Assembly: GCA_025677815.1 (NCBI GenBank)
Contig: JAIXMP010000021.1
Span: 124,001 to 188,000, forward strand
Reading direction: 5' to 3'
From: Phascolomyces articulosus
Lineage: Eukaryota; Mucoromycota; Mucoromycetes; Mucorales; Lichtheimiaceae
Length of the DNA: 64,000 bases
The position numbers and the translations under genes were made by a program. This document shows positions 1 through 11,536 of the stretch, piece after piece. The stretch's first letter is position 1. Every line of letters begins with the position of its first letter. The notes under the pieces are model-generated. The model was given only the letters and a program-made list of their open reading frames with translations. It searched no databases and was not told where the DNA came from.

Positions 1-1504
1 CCCCACAATTCATGTTGAAAGCACCATGGTACGTTGATACTGGCAAAGTCTCCTTGAAGCATCAAAGAGCTCCGGAAAAGCGAAAAGGTTCCAAATTTGA
101 TGCAGGTGATAATTATTGGTATGCAAGAGGTCAAAGAGCAGTAAGTAATGAAGCAAATTCTTTTTGATTATTATTAATTCTTTTGAAGAAACGGCAATAT
201 TGATGATTTCAACTTTCATTCTAATATTGTTGCTGTATAATAGGGACCAGCAGCAACTAAATATCGAAAAGGAGCATGCGAAAATTGTGGTGCATTGAGT
301 CATAAGACAAGAGATTGCGTTGAACGACCACGTAAAAAAGGAGCCAAATGGACTGGAAAAAATATTCAAGCAGACGAAATTATCCAGAATCCCGATTTAG
401 ATTGGGACGAAAAACGAGATCGATGGAATGGTTATGATTCAAGAGAACATGACAAGGTTATTGAAGAGTATGAAAAGGTAGAGGAGGCTCGACGAGCAAA
501 TAAAGCGACCGAATTAGATAAACAAGGTCCTACAACTACATCAGAAGCAAAAAAACTTGCTCGTGTATCAGATGATGAAGATGATGATGAAGATAAATAC
601 GCAGACCAAGCAGATATGCCTGGTCAACATGTTAATACAAAAACCAGAACTACTATTCGTAACCTGAGGTATGAGTCATTATTTTTATTATTAAGGGATG
701 TTGTATACCTAAAGGACATATTTAGAGAAAATGAATAAATGCTGATTAGCTATATTAAACATATAGAATCCGTGAAGATACCGCCAAATATTTGTTGAAT
801 TTGGATACAGAATCAGCATATTATGATCCAAAGACACGTTCCATGCGTGACAATCCACTCAAAGACAAGCCATCCGAAGATGCACCCTTCCCTGGTGATA
901 ACTTTGTTCGATACAGCGGTGATACTCCTGATATGGCTAAAGTTCAATTATTTGCCTGGCAAGCCGCTGAGAGAGGCACTGATGTTCATTTGCAAGCTAA
1001 TCCAACACAGGTAGCCATCTTGCACAAAGAATACGAAGGAAAGAAGGATAAGGTCCGCGATACAACACACAAAAATATTCTCGAGAAATATGGTGGCGAG
1101 GAACATTTGGATGCACCGCCTAAGGAATTGCTGCTGGCACAGACAGAAAACTACGTCGAATATTCACGCACTGGTCGAGTCATCAAAGGTCAAGAGCGAG
1201 CAAAGGCACGATCAAAATACGAGGAGGATGGTATGTTTATATTTAACTATATCAAAGGATGATGTACATATATATGATAATATCTGTATGAAAGAGTGTC
1301 ATTCATTAACAGCATTGTTTTTTTTTTTTTGCTATAGTATTTATAAATAACCATACAAGCATATGGGGTTCATATTGGCTGGATGGAAAGTGGGGCTATC
1401 GTTGTTGCCGATCATTTGTACACAATTCTTATTGTACCGGTGCTGCTGGTATTGAAGCACACAAAGCGTCTGAAGAGTTTTCACGAGGAAAAGTGACGGT
1501 GTAG
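1..1504 (+). CDS. SLU7: Pre-mRNA splicing factor Slu7, 3' part (5' end outside window)
   Basis: Second-step splicing factor that helps the spliceosome choose and use the 3' splice site. Exons are <1..140, 244..668, 767..1230 and 1338..1504, stop TAG at 1502-1504; the first full codon begins at nt 3. About 397 residues are visible. The visible part opens with [15 protein letters not shown], the conserved N-terminal Slu7 block. A CCHC zinc knuckle follows ([15 protein letters not shown]-x2-C-x4-H-x4-C, around visible residues 58-71), then the basic [12 protein letters not shown] stretch and the [13 protein letters not shown] motif. The C-terminal block [20 protein letters not shown], ending in [13 protein letters not shown], is also typical of the family. 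Only a short N-terminal piece is missing. Introns are 97-107 nt. It is in tandem with the actin-binding gene downstream. The family call is certain; only the start lies outside. Confidence 0.96.
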
Positions 1505-2157
1505 TGATGTCCATCTGTTTTTCTATTCTTCTTTTTTTTTTCACCAAAATAAAACATGACAAAAGAAAAAAAAATAAAATGATTGAATTCAATCTTACGA
1601 CACTTCTACCATCGTTGAGATTCTTTGATTTTCAATATACTTTGTAAAAGGATACCTACTGCAAAGAATCACCGGTATTTATATTTGTACAATATCTTCA
1701 TTGAGAGCTTTTGATAATGCACGATGGTATCCGTTCCTTAAATTCAACTCTCTCAAGCTTTCTTGTATTCTATCTGGATGTCATATAACGGTATTTTTCG
1801 GTTCATAACTTTCCCTCTCTTATTTCAAGGTCTCAATGAAAGATATAGCAGGAGATTTAAAGGGAACCGCTGTATGAGTTGTAAGCCTTTGTTAGGTATC
1901 CAGAAGGAGGTTTCAGATTCATTTATTTGCAATCCTGGAAAAGAAAGTAATCATACGCGGTAAAGTACGATAAACGAAAAGATCAATCGCTTGATGGATT
2001 GTTTTGTGAGGCTGACCACTAGATAATGGTGGCACTAAGATACGCACAAAGACTTGGCTCAATTCAAGTGTTACACTCCGCTTTCTTTCCAGGTATTAGC
2101 CAAGTATTAGTACGACTATTCTTTGTTCTATTTTCTACTATAAAACGAAAACCAATA
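1505..2157. other. Intergenic: SLU7 3' region and leader of the Abp1-like gene
   Basis: 653 bp. It holds the SLU7 3' UTR (A-rich, AATAAAA-like words near 1550-1580) and the upstream region of the actin-binding gene. Short open frames exist near 1763-1963 and upstream of 2158, but they show no family similarity and no consistent exon structure. No tRNA or repeat was seen. Confidence 0.6.
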
Positions 2158-4758
2158 ATGAGTTTGCATGTAAATTTTTCAACACACGGTCAAGACTTAA
2201 AGAATGCCTATAATGCTGTTTTGAGCGATAGCGATCCAACCGACTGGCTTATTTACTCTTATGACAAGGGCACAAATGACCTTCGCGTACAGGACACCGG
2301 CGGTACTTATTACATAAAAAGTATATAACATACACTAAAAAAAGGCTCGATCCTCATCAATTATATATTATAATAGATGGTGGTCTCGAAGAACTTAATG
2401 ATGAATTTAGTGACGGAAAAATTCAATTTGCCTATGCTCGAGTTATTGACCCGAATACAGAGTTACCAAAATACGTCTTCATCGCCTGGGTAACGTTTAT
2501 TCGCTTGTTTTACAATTGCATAAATTTATAACAAACATGGAAGCAACTAAATCTTTTATTGTAAAAATAGTGCGGTAGTGGTGTACCAGAAACACGTAAA
2601 GGTTTCTTTAACTCTCACTTGATAGAAGTCGAAAAGTTTTTCAAAGTAAGAGGAATACACTTATACACAGCTTTAGTTGGGAAAAACGAATGTAGAGAGG
2701 GCTAACGCACATATATACATTATCTACATTCTAGAGCTTCCATGTTCAAATCAATGCTCGCGATGAGGTATAGTGATAAATAAGGACAGAAAAAATTGGA
2801 TGATCGATAAAACGTTAGTACATTTACTCAAAAAATACTATTATGAATTCAGGCGGATGTCGAGCCTGAGCTTATTATGAAGCGTGTCTCCGAATCATCT
2901 GGTGCTAAATATAGCGTGCATAAAGAGCAGCGTAGAGCACAGCCAGCTGTTACGCCAGTGGTAAATAAATACATGATGAGGAAAATGAGAAGGAAAACTG
3001 AAGGATAGATATCAGTTGTTGAGGAAAGACGGGAAAAGAAATCACTGAGAGACAATACTTTATGTAGGGTTCAGTGTACAAAAAGACCGAAGTTCCGGAT
3101 ATTGCTGCTATGCAACGTCAATCCATGAAGAAAGAAGGTCCACCTGCTCCCGTTGTAAGTTTTTCTTCTTTTAACAACCAACAGCGAAATAATTGAGGAC
3201 AAGGATTTAATATATTGAGATGGAAATTCGATTTCAGGGTACAAACTACAAGCCTGTTCAAACTGCACCTAAACCATTGGCAAGCCGATGGAACGCCGCT
3301 ACTCAACAACAAGATTCTGGCGCAGCTGCTGTTCGTGCCGAACGTGAAAAGGCTGAACGAGAAGCCCGTGAACGAGAAGAACAATTAGCACGTGAGCAAC
3401 TTGAAAGAAATCGGGCCGTTGAAGAACAGGAACGTCAACGTGCAGCTCAAGAAGAAGAAGAAGCATTAAAACATGCTGCCGCTGCAAGAGAAATTGCTGC
3501 ACAAAGAGAAAGAGAAGCTGCAGCTGAAGCTGCACAACGTGAACAGGAAGAGGCACAGCGTCTTCAGCAACAACGTGAAGCTGAAGAATCTAGATTACGG
3601 CATGAACAAGAACAACGTGATGCTGAAGCTGCTGAACAAAGACGTCGTGAACAAGAAGCTGCTGAAGCTGAACGTCAAAGAGCAGAACAGATACGAGCAG
3701 AAAGTGATAGATTGGAACAAGAAAGATTGCTGGTATAATGTTTGAGATTTATTATTGGGATGGATTTAGTTTTTTTTTTTATGTTTATATAATAATTATA
3801 AATTTATATATAGCAAGAAACTGCTGCAGCTGAAGCCGCACGTCAAGCAGAAGCAGAAGCAGAAGCAACAGCTGCTGCTGCTGCTCAACAACAAGTGGAT
3901 CAAGTAAGTGATATAAATGTTCGATACACTTTTCTTACTGTTATAGAATGGCACTGATTTCATCCATTTTATAGACATCCGCTGCAGCTACCCAAGGTCA
4001 TGCTACACAAGGTGCTTCCGCTGTGGTGCTCTTTGGTTATACCGCAGGTAACATATCGATAACTTTGATAATAACCAAAAAAAAACACATTCTAACAACT
4101 GGAGAAATTTGTAGGGGAAGCCAATGAAATGACACTCGTTGAAGGTGAAGTTGTTGTACAAATCGATCAAGTGGATGAGGGATGGTGGTACGGTGTCAGT
4201 GAGGATGGCAAGAAACAAGGTCTTTTCCCTGGTAAGTTTAAAAGGAAGGTGCGTTTTATTTTTGTAAAGGTCATCTTCTTATAGGTCATCTCTTGTTTAT
4301 TATTTAGCCAACTATGTTCAACTTATGGAAGAGGAACAACAGGTAAGAAAATCAGTTGCTTTTTTTTATATAAAAATAGATGTTGATAATTTTCTAAAAC
4401 GATTATATTACATTTATATAGCCACAATCACAACCAGTGGCACCTGCCCCAGCAGCTGCAGCTCCAATTAGATCACCTTCCCCCGTTCAGCAAGATCAAG
4501 GCCATACAGCCATTGCTCTTTATGATTATACCGCTGGTGAAGAAAATGAAATTTCTTTCAAGGAAAACCAAACTATTACTCATATTGAATTTGTCAGCGA
4601 GGATTGGTGGCAAGGTGTTGCTGCCGATGGAAAGTCGGTCGGTTTATTCCCAGGTACATATAAATAAAAGTGATAAGCTAAAAGCAAAGTAACATTTGTG
4701 AGCTAACCTATAAATATTTCATACATTAGCCAATTATGTAGAGCTTCAACAACATTAA
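2158..4758 (+). CDS. ABP1: Abp1/drebrin-like actin-binding protein (ADF-H, coiled coil, two SH3 domains)
   Basis: Cortical actin-patch protein linking actin filaments to endocytosis. Thirteen exons: 2158..2302, 2377..2489, 2571..2645, 2735..2767, 2853..2960, 3068..3154, 3238..3732, 3814..3903, 3975..4047, 4115..4231, 4308..4342, 4422..4653, 4730..4758, giving 543 residues. The ADF-homology domain (about residues 1-135) contains DWLIYSYDKGTNDLRV, FAYARVIDPNTELPKYVFI and CGSGVPETRKGFFNSHL. A charged E/R/Q/A-rich coiled coil fills exon 7 (about 195-350). Two SH3 domains follow: AVVLFGYTAGEANEM...EGWWYGV...GLFPANYV (about 397-451) and AIALYDYTAGEENEI...DWWQGV...GLFPANYVEL (about 486-541), ALYDY and WW marks intact. 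The start is the ATG directly before the ADF-H fold; an in-frame ATG at 2026 was not used because family members begin at the fold. Convergent with the UBX gene. Yeast Abp1 has one SH3 domain; two occur in other fungi. Confidence 0.95.
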
Positions 4759-5221
4759 GTAAAAAAAAAAACGAAACTATTAATTTTTTAACATGTACAT
4801 CAATCTATCAATGCTTCTATCCGTCGTTATCTCTTTAGTATGTATACTCACATATACAATGGAATATATAAACATTATTACTGCCAAATATAAAATAAAA
4901 TGTATAACATCATATATGACATTAAGTATTTTACGCTGAAACCTATGGATATGATGAGATGATAAAAAATATACATTAGTATAGATAACATCTGTCATAA
5001 AGTATGTCGGTAAAAATGGAAACAGTAATTTTGTCAGTAATAATTTGCACGTACTGGCGCCAGTGCCTAAAAGGGTATTTGTTGGATAGCAAAGTAATGA
5101 ATTATCAGACATAGATATAATTAAACCAATCGATCATTTTAATAAATTTGTGCATGATACCAAATTCACTTTATTTTTTTTATATATAAACGTGGCAATT
5201 GATAATGCAACTTATTGCTCC
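4759..5221. other. Intergenic between convergent genes
   Basis: 463 bp between the stop codons of the Abp1-like gene (+) and the UBX gene (-). It serves as two facing 3' ends, with A/T-rich polyadenylation-like sequence. Short frames present show no coding character. Confidence 0.6.
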
Positions 5222-6810
5222 TTATGCAGTATACGCAAGTACAAGAGCAGAAGATGGAACCAGATCTAAAAAAAACACAATATTCTATTATGAGAAAACT
5301 ATCATATATTCCTATTTCAATTATAAAAATTCAGTGATTTCAACTTACTCAGTTCTTTAAGTGTTTTATTCAAATCGCCTTCACCGAAAGTTTTTCTATA
5401 AATAAAACACATATAGGCACATTCAGTTTCATTGACAATTCATAACCTCAAAATCAAACCCATGTACCCTTATTCTATCCTAGAATATACCTAGGAAATG
5501 TCATTGAAAGTGTAAATGGTCTATCACAACCGTTGGATTGTAAATATTCATTGACTTGTTGGAGAGTTGCATCAGCTGGGAAAGTATGAGTTAAAGGAGC
5601 AACACCTGGGACTCGGAATTGTAATCTCGCTTCGTTATATTCCTTCTTTACACCAGATGATGCTGCAGCAGCTGAAGGTGGAGCTGGTGTAGTCAAGACT
5701 TGAGCTTCTTGTGCTGCTCGTTTTGCTGCTTCCCGCTAAGTATTGAATTACCATATTAATACCTTGTATTAACATACAACCCCAGTTCTTCTATACGCGT
5801 CGTATGTTACCATTAAAAGAATAGACAAAAACTCCATTACCTTTGCAGCTCGTTCTTTTTTATCAGCTTCAATCTGTGCCTTTACTTTTGCTTTTGCAAT
5901 CTTGTCCTGTTCTTTTTCACGTTTCTTTTGTTCAAAAGCCTTTTTAATTTCCTTTTCTTCCATATTTTGTTTGACAGCAGACATATCTTGACCAGCCTTT
6001 CTTCGGATTTTTTCTTGCTGTTTACGTTCAGCAATTTCTTCTTGTGCTTTCGCAGCTCTTTTCTCAGCAAGACGTGCTTTCAATTCAGCTAACTTTGCCT
6101 TTTTCTCTTCTTCTGTCAATGGTGCAATAACCTGAGTACTTTCAGAGAAATTTTGATGTGAGGTTTTGATAGCATGTCGTTCAGCACTAGCAGCTAAAAA
6201 TTATATCAATAACATAAAGCAATAAGTTTATGAAGCTTCACACACAGCCATGTTTCCTTTTCATTATTTTCCTTTCGTCCTTGTCATACTTACCATCTCG
6301 GAAAAGCTTTGAACAATCGTTACAGATCAAACTTTGGGCGGTTTGTTCACCATCTTGGATTTCACCTAATTAAATCCTAGAAATTAGCTCCTGTTCATTC
6401 TTTGAAATAAAAGTCCAGACAAATATGTATATACCTTCTTCACTTCCTCCTGCTGTCTGTTGTTCACTGTCCCCACCACTTGTCGCTACGCCAAGTGCTT
6501 GTTCGGCTGGCTCTTCAGGTTCATCGGATACATTGGGATTAGCAAGCAGCCTTTTGTTGTTTTTGAAGGACAAAAATGAGTTATGTGAGTAGAATATTCA
6601 AGAAGTAAAATAGAATACTGTTTTTTCTTACCAATCCATAGCAGGCTGAAGTCCTGCACCATTAGTAGCTTTCCATGCTTTCTGGCTATAAATTCAAATT
6701 GTTCACAATCAGTTTTCAGGACAAGGGATCGAAGTATTAAATCAAAATGTTTCTTACACTTTGCCACGAGAGAAGCCCATTTCCACTAAAGTATCAATAT
6801 CGTTTGCCAT
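5222..6810 (-). CDS. UBX-domain adaptor with UBA and C2H2-like zinc finger (SAKS1/UBXN1 type)
   Basis: Probable Cdc48/p97 cofactor that binds ubiquitin through its UBA and Cdc48 through its UBX domain. Eight exons on the complement: 6810..6758, 6685..6632, 6550..6435, 6365..6294, 6193..5841, 5735..5491, 5395..5349, 5265..5222 (327 residues). The UBA is residues 1-40 (DTLVEMGFSRGKVQKAWKAT, then PAMDWLLANP). A C2H2-like finger follows: Cys89, Cys92, His105, His111 (LICNDCSKLFRD...RHAIKTSH). The middle (about 120-225) is a K/E/R/A-rich coiled coil. The C-terminal UBX (about 245-326) includes ARLQFRVPG, TLSMTFPRKTFGEGDLNKTL and the SSALVLAY end. The order UBA-finger-coil-UBX matches SAKS1-type proteins of plants and insects; human UBXN1 lacks the finger. 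It is divergent from the RING gene but 1.7 kb away. Confidence 0.93.
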
Positions 6811-8553
6811 TTTGTTATACAATTATATGACGCGTCAAAAAGGAAATAGCATACTCATCCATATATAAAGACCTAAGTTTTTAATCACAGCCTGACAGAT
6901 CATTATGCGAATTAGGCTAATAATTGTGAACGATTATTTATAGTATCAATGATGGCTTGTCCTGATTTAAAAAGAGAAGAAGTAATAAATATATAAGTGA
7001 CTATATGTAGATAGGTGTTTGAGTTGATAGAGTGTTAGCTAGCCATATTTTAATAGAAAATGGAAGATAATATCAAGGAACAAAGGTATTGGCTCATATG
7101 CATACAGCGAATTCATCAGATATGCTATCTGAGTAAATAATAATAATAATAATAGTAAGTACAGAATACTAAATAGCAGACATTATATTATTATTTTCAA
7201 AGTATAAAATAGGAGAGATGGCTGAGGAAGGGTTATCGTCAATAAGGTGAAGAAAAAAAGCTAATTCCAACGAGAAGGTATAGAACAGTATTGCTATGTG
7301 GTTCATTTAGAACTCTATCTTGTGTCAAAAGACAATATATAGCTAGTTGTCAATGCATATTATTATCCCATAGTATATTTTATTTTTGTCATTTTATTAT
7401 TCTTACACTCTTAAAGACCTTTGTAACGAATAGCACTATATATTCACTTATATATATTATATTACTTGGTTGGTTTTACAGCCAGTGTCATAAGGAAATC
7501 ATCGCATGGATACATGGGTCAAACTTTTTTTTTCCAATTAAACGGACTGATTGTTTTGGGGTCACATCATTTAGTGGGGTGCGCCACCTTTTTTTTTTTA
7601 AGGATGAACTGGCGCATCCATTTTTTTTCTCGAGTTAAATTGCAATTTACCCGGAAATGGAAGCGCAAAACGGAATACATTTTATCCAACAATCTGTTCA
7701 TCCATCTAAGAAAATAATACTGTAACACAAATAAAGTAATAAAGATCTGTTGCCGTTGTAGGCCCCATCAATATGTTTCCATTGTTTATACTTGGAGAAA
7801 TAGATACTTGCTCAAACCATTGTCCCGACTACGTAGAAGCGGCCAACTACACAGATAGGAATCATGAACTTCGATTAAAACCTGGATAACACCATACAAA
7901 CCCCGGCACATGGAATGAATAATTATATACCACAATAACATGAGAAGACCAACTGGTGACATACACAACAATAAATACAATCAACTAGTTGGTAGATGGC
8001 ACGATAGGCCAAAGGAACATATTCCACAATAAGAGCAACTAAAAAGAAAGGATGAAATATAACGTGGAACAACAGGGAGGAGCTTTTGATACTTACAGCA
8101 ACAAATGGAAAATATTACTTGCATTTTTTTATATGGTGAACTCATTTATGTTACAGAAAACGGTGCTATTTATTAAGCATAAAGTAGCGAATGATGATAA
8201 TCACGTACCATAATGATACTACATCTCTTGAAGTAACAATAAGGAATAGTAGCAAGATATAGTTTATTATGATGTACTAGTAGTTAATATTCTATAATAA
8301 CCAATTGATAAAGAAATAGACTATTTTAACATGTTCCATAAATACAAAATAGTGGGAGAAAATCGATAGCGTTGGATAGAAAATAATGAAGCAGGCTTTG
8401 ACAACACAACCGGAGGATCGAAATATATTCCCAAACACAGGGCACCCGTTTCGGCACAATTTCCATTTTACTCCTGCCTTTTTATTTTTCCTTCTTTTCT
8501 TTAACATTCATTCACCTCAACAGCCGACCACCAATCACACCACCAAAAAAAGC
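6811..8553. other. Divergent intergenic region between UBX and RING genes
   Basis: 1743 bp of AT-rich sequence holding both promoters. Around 7575-7620 an imperfect inverted repeat pairs GGGTGCGCCA with TGGCGCATCC (one mismatch) across a T/A-rich loop, in a locally GC-richer patch. Reading frames near 7291-7717 overlap this patch and show no family similarity. Upstream of the RING start (8460-8550) is a pyrimidine/ACC-rich leader. Confidence 0.5.
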
Positions 8554-10629
8554 ATGACATCTTGTACGATCTGCGTTACAGCTATTGAAGAAGATATAGC
8601 AGCACTTCCTTGCCGTCATGTATTTCATACTGAATGGTAAGTCAGGCTATCAAAAAGATATTTTGAATTATATTAAATATTCTTTACATTCTTTATGCTA
8701 AATATTTTTTATTTTTTTGAATTCATTAATATCAATCCCTATATATATTTAATAATATTAGTATTAAACAATGGTTTAGTCAAAAAACAAGTTGCCCCAA
8801 TTGTAATAAAAGGTTTCAACGAAATAGCGTGATTGGTCCTTTATACCTTGAAGATCCAAAAGCTTTAAAAGCAACGTCAGCGACAAACAATCGGAACAAT
8901 GAAACTGATCAGACTGAGCTCACATTACTTCGAGGACAACTAGCAATATTTCAACGAAGCACCCGAGAGTTACAACAAAAAGTTACTTATTTAAAATCTA
9001 TTCGAAGGTATTTTCCATAAATATTTATGCGCATACCTGTTTTATGAAAAGGAATATAAAAGAGAGATCCTTAATCAATGAGTGTACGTGTCAACCTATC
9101 CATTATGAATAATATATATTGATACACATATGGCTTTCTTTTTATAATCACAGTGTCGATCAACTAGATTCTGCTACGCAAACTCCTGAAGCACAAGGAC
9201 GTATACGGCATTGGCAACATTTAGATAACGAACATTTAGCAACCTTGGTTGAAGTCACATCAAACAAACAAAGGTGAGTTTATAAGGAATTAAAAAAAAT
9301 ATATGTTGAGTGGATGATTAAACTCTACTTATGTACTTATCGTTATAGAGAAACTGAACGCAAGTTACAGAAAGCCAACACTGAATTTACAACTATTCAA
9401 GAAAGACTAGCCCAATGTCAGGACGAAAAAAAATTCTTTGAGAAGAAATTTAACAAATTGCGAGTACGTGTGAATAAAAAGAAAGGAGAAGAGGGGAACA
9501 TGTAAATGTCATGTTATACAAGATCCATTTTTTAATATGATCTTACTTGTAGGATAAACTTCAATCTGTACAGAAATCAAAATCATCGCGTTCGAATCAT
9601 ATTGCAAGAATGTATAATGAAGCGGGCCCATCATCATCGAATGTATTAGGTAGCAATAAAGGTAGTAGTTCACGAATATATACAACAAATGCGCAGGCAG
9701 ATAAAAGCAGTAATATACATCGATCTTCCTCAGTCGATTCGGATGATTCTACGAGTGATGAACTATCAGTTGGGTAATGATATCTTTTCTTATTGATTGA
9801 TACAAGAAAGGAATAGTCAAGTATGTTTTATATCCATCTTTTTAACTAATCATTTCTATTTTCAATATGAATAGCCCGCAAACAGTACCTAAAAAACGAG
9901 CCCGTACCGGTTCATCAAATCGCAACCACAGCGGGCATGGGCCTTATACTACATTCAGTTTTAATCGCTCAACCACGCAAACCGACCAACGCAAAGATAC
10001 AAATGGTGTACCTCCAAGGTGTTTTTCGTATTCAATCGATTGGAATGAAAAGAGTGCCACTTTATACATACTGACCCACCTCTTTTTGTTTTCACATATA
10101 GAAATCAAGAACCAAAAGAAATCAAATGTCCTCAAAGTGAAATAGATGATCTGGAACTCTCTGATACCAATGATTACAATGAAAATGAGAGTAGCCTTGT
10201 TGTTCTACAATCAAGAGTAATAAATGGAGATAGTGATAGTGACACAGATGATGGGTAATGTCTATTATTTCTATTATTCCAGTAGCGTAAAAATACACAT
10301 GTAACATAATGTGAACATGAGGGCTTACTGTATACATTTGTATAACGATTTAGAGGTCAAGCCAGTTTCGACGAAGGATTTTCGATTAGTACCAACCGCT
10401 CTAGAAGGTAAAGTAAAAAACACTTCCTTATTGGCTCGCCCCAAATCATTTTAGTAACATGTCTTTACTTTTGAATAGACATCATCATGCACAATTCCGA
10501 TCACCTTCACCACCTGTCATTGGTAAGTCAACATTTAAATATATACCACTTGGCTATTAATGAAAGCATCATATTGACTTTATATTATTATGTTGATTGT
10601 TATCAGAAATAAGCGACGATGATGATTAA
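8554..10629 (+). CDS. TRAIP-like RING-H2 E3 ubiquitin ligase with C-terminal SIM-like motif
   Basis: Likely nuclear E3 ubiquitin ligase. Ten exons: 8554..8636, 8762..9007, 9154..9273, 9349..9463, 9553..9773, 9875..10018, 10102..10254, 10354..10407, 10479..10522, 10607..10629, giving 400 residues. The N-terminal RING-H2 has all eight ligands: C4, C7, C20, H22, H25, C28, C39, C42 (CTICVTAIEEDIAAL...CRHVFHTECIKQW). A coiled coil of about 110 residues follows (TLLRGQLAIFQRSTRELQQKV; ERKLQKANTEFTTIQERLAQ). The rest is a Ser/Asn/Asp-rich tail with a basic KKRARTG patch that may be a nuclear signal. The last nine residues, VIEISDDDD (392-400), match a SUMO-interaction motif: a hydrophobic V-I-x-I core plus an acidic tract. 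RING plus coiled coil plus unstructured tail is the TRAIP/NOPO layout; animal TRAIP ends in a PCNA-binding box rather than this motif. Convergent with the GMD gene. Confidence 0.88.
10392..10629 (+). other. SUMO-interaction-like motif at the C-terminus of the RING protein
   Basis: Codons from exons 9 and 10 encode P-P-V-I-E-I-S-D-D-D-D-stop. The pattern is the canonical class: four positions with hydrophobic 1, 2 and 4, then Ser and an acidic run. The splice junction at 10522/10607 splits the Glu codon, so the motif is seen only in the spliced product. Such motifs with a RING domain define SUMO-targeted ubiquitin ligases (Slx5/8, Rfp1/2, RNF4), although those carry the RING at the C-terminus. 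Confidence 0.6.
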
Positions 10630-11536
10630 CTTTAATTTGGAGAGAAGAACACTATTAATGTAACATAAAAGTATAAAAAACGAGCAGTTTTTAAAAACCA
10701 AGTGTACCAAGTATACCAAAGTAAGCAAACTTGGTTGTAACCAAATCACATTGTATATATAAAAATTAAAATATCTAATCAACATCCATCATCCCTATCT
10801 TTCTTTAGAGGTAGCATATTTTTCAACGACACCTTTCATCCAGTTTATTCCCTTCCAATAAGAACTCAAATGCCGTGCCTAAATACTCTTGTATATATAA
10901 AAATAAACAATTATAATATTCCATTTATACTCTTAACTACCATCAACATAACACATCATATCACACAACATTTACACAACATTTACACACACTACATATT
11001 AACCCATCATACTCCTCTTTTATTCCGTACCTTCTTTTTAAAACAAACATATAATAATTCAAAATCAATTTATGACAGTTTGGCATTTTGCAATAACAAA
11101 TGTTTCTGTTTTTTATTTTTTTTTCTTTTATGTAACAAAATTTTTCTACAAAAAAGTTCAGCCAAAAACTGGGGGGGGTAAAAAAAGAAGAGAACAAGTC
11201 AAAATATATATTGTGTAACAACGTATATAAATAAGAAAAAGAAGAAAAGCGATCTAGAGAGGAAATATATGTTTTTTAGAGGTAAAGTAAGGTGAAAAGG
11301 AGGAGATTTGATTTATAAATGTGTGTAAATATGTTTTTTTCGTGACAATGGAATGCTTGGAGGATGTTTTTATGTGAATGTTAGAGAGTATTGTGTGTAT
11401 ATATGTAAATGATTAAATAATTTAGTTGTAGGTGTCATTCTTGAGAGAACTATTGAATAGAAAAGATTTGTAAGTAAAGTTTTCATTTATAACAACAACA
11501 GACAATATTCACCACCCAAATTCCCAATCGTTCAAC
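10630..11536. other. Intergenic between convergent RING and GMD genes
   Basis: 907 bp of two facing 3' ends. It contains CA/CAT-rich sequence (10930-11020), a T-run and G-run near 11100-11180, and AT-rich stretches. No RNA gene or conserved frame was seen. Confidence 0.6.

Noticed and set aside
1763..1963. 66-codon frame between SLU7 and the Abp1-like gene
   Set aside because: Checked as a possible extra exon of either neighbour; it does not join in phase and neither family needs it.
2026..2157. In-frame upstream ATG of the Abp1-like gene
   Set aside because: Would add 44 residues before the ADF-H fold; family proteins start at the fold and the extra part is not conserved-looking.
7291..7717. 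Overlapping plus-strand frames in the UBX/RING intergenic region
   Set aside because: Phe-rich from T runs, two frames overlap each other, no similarity; probably noncoding.
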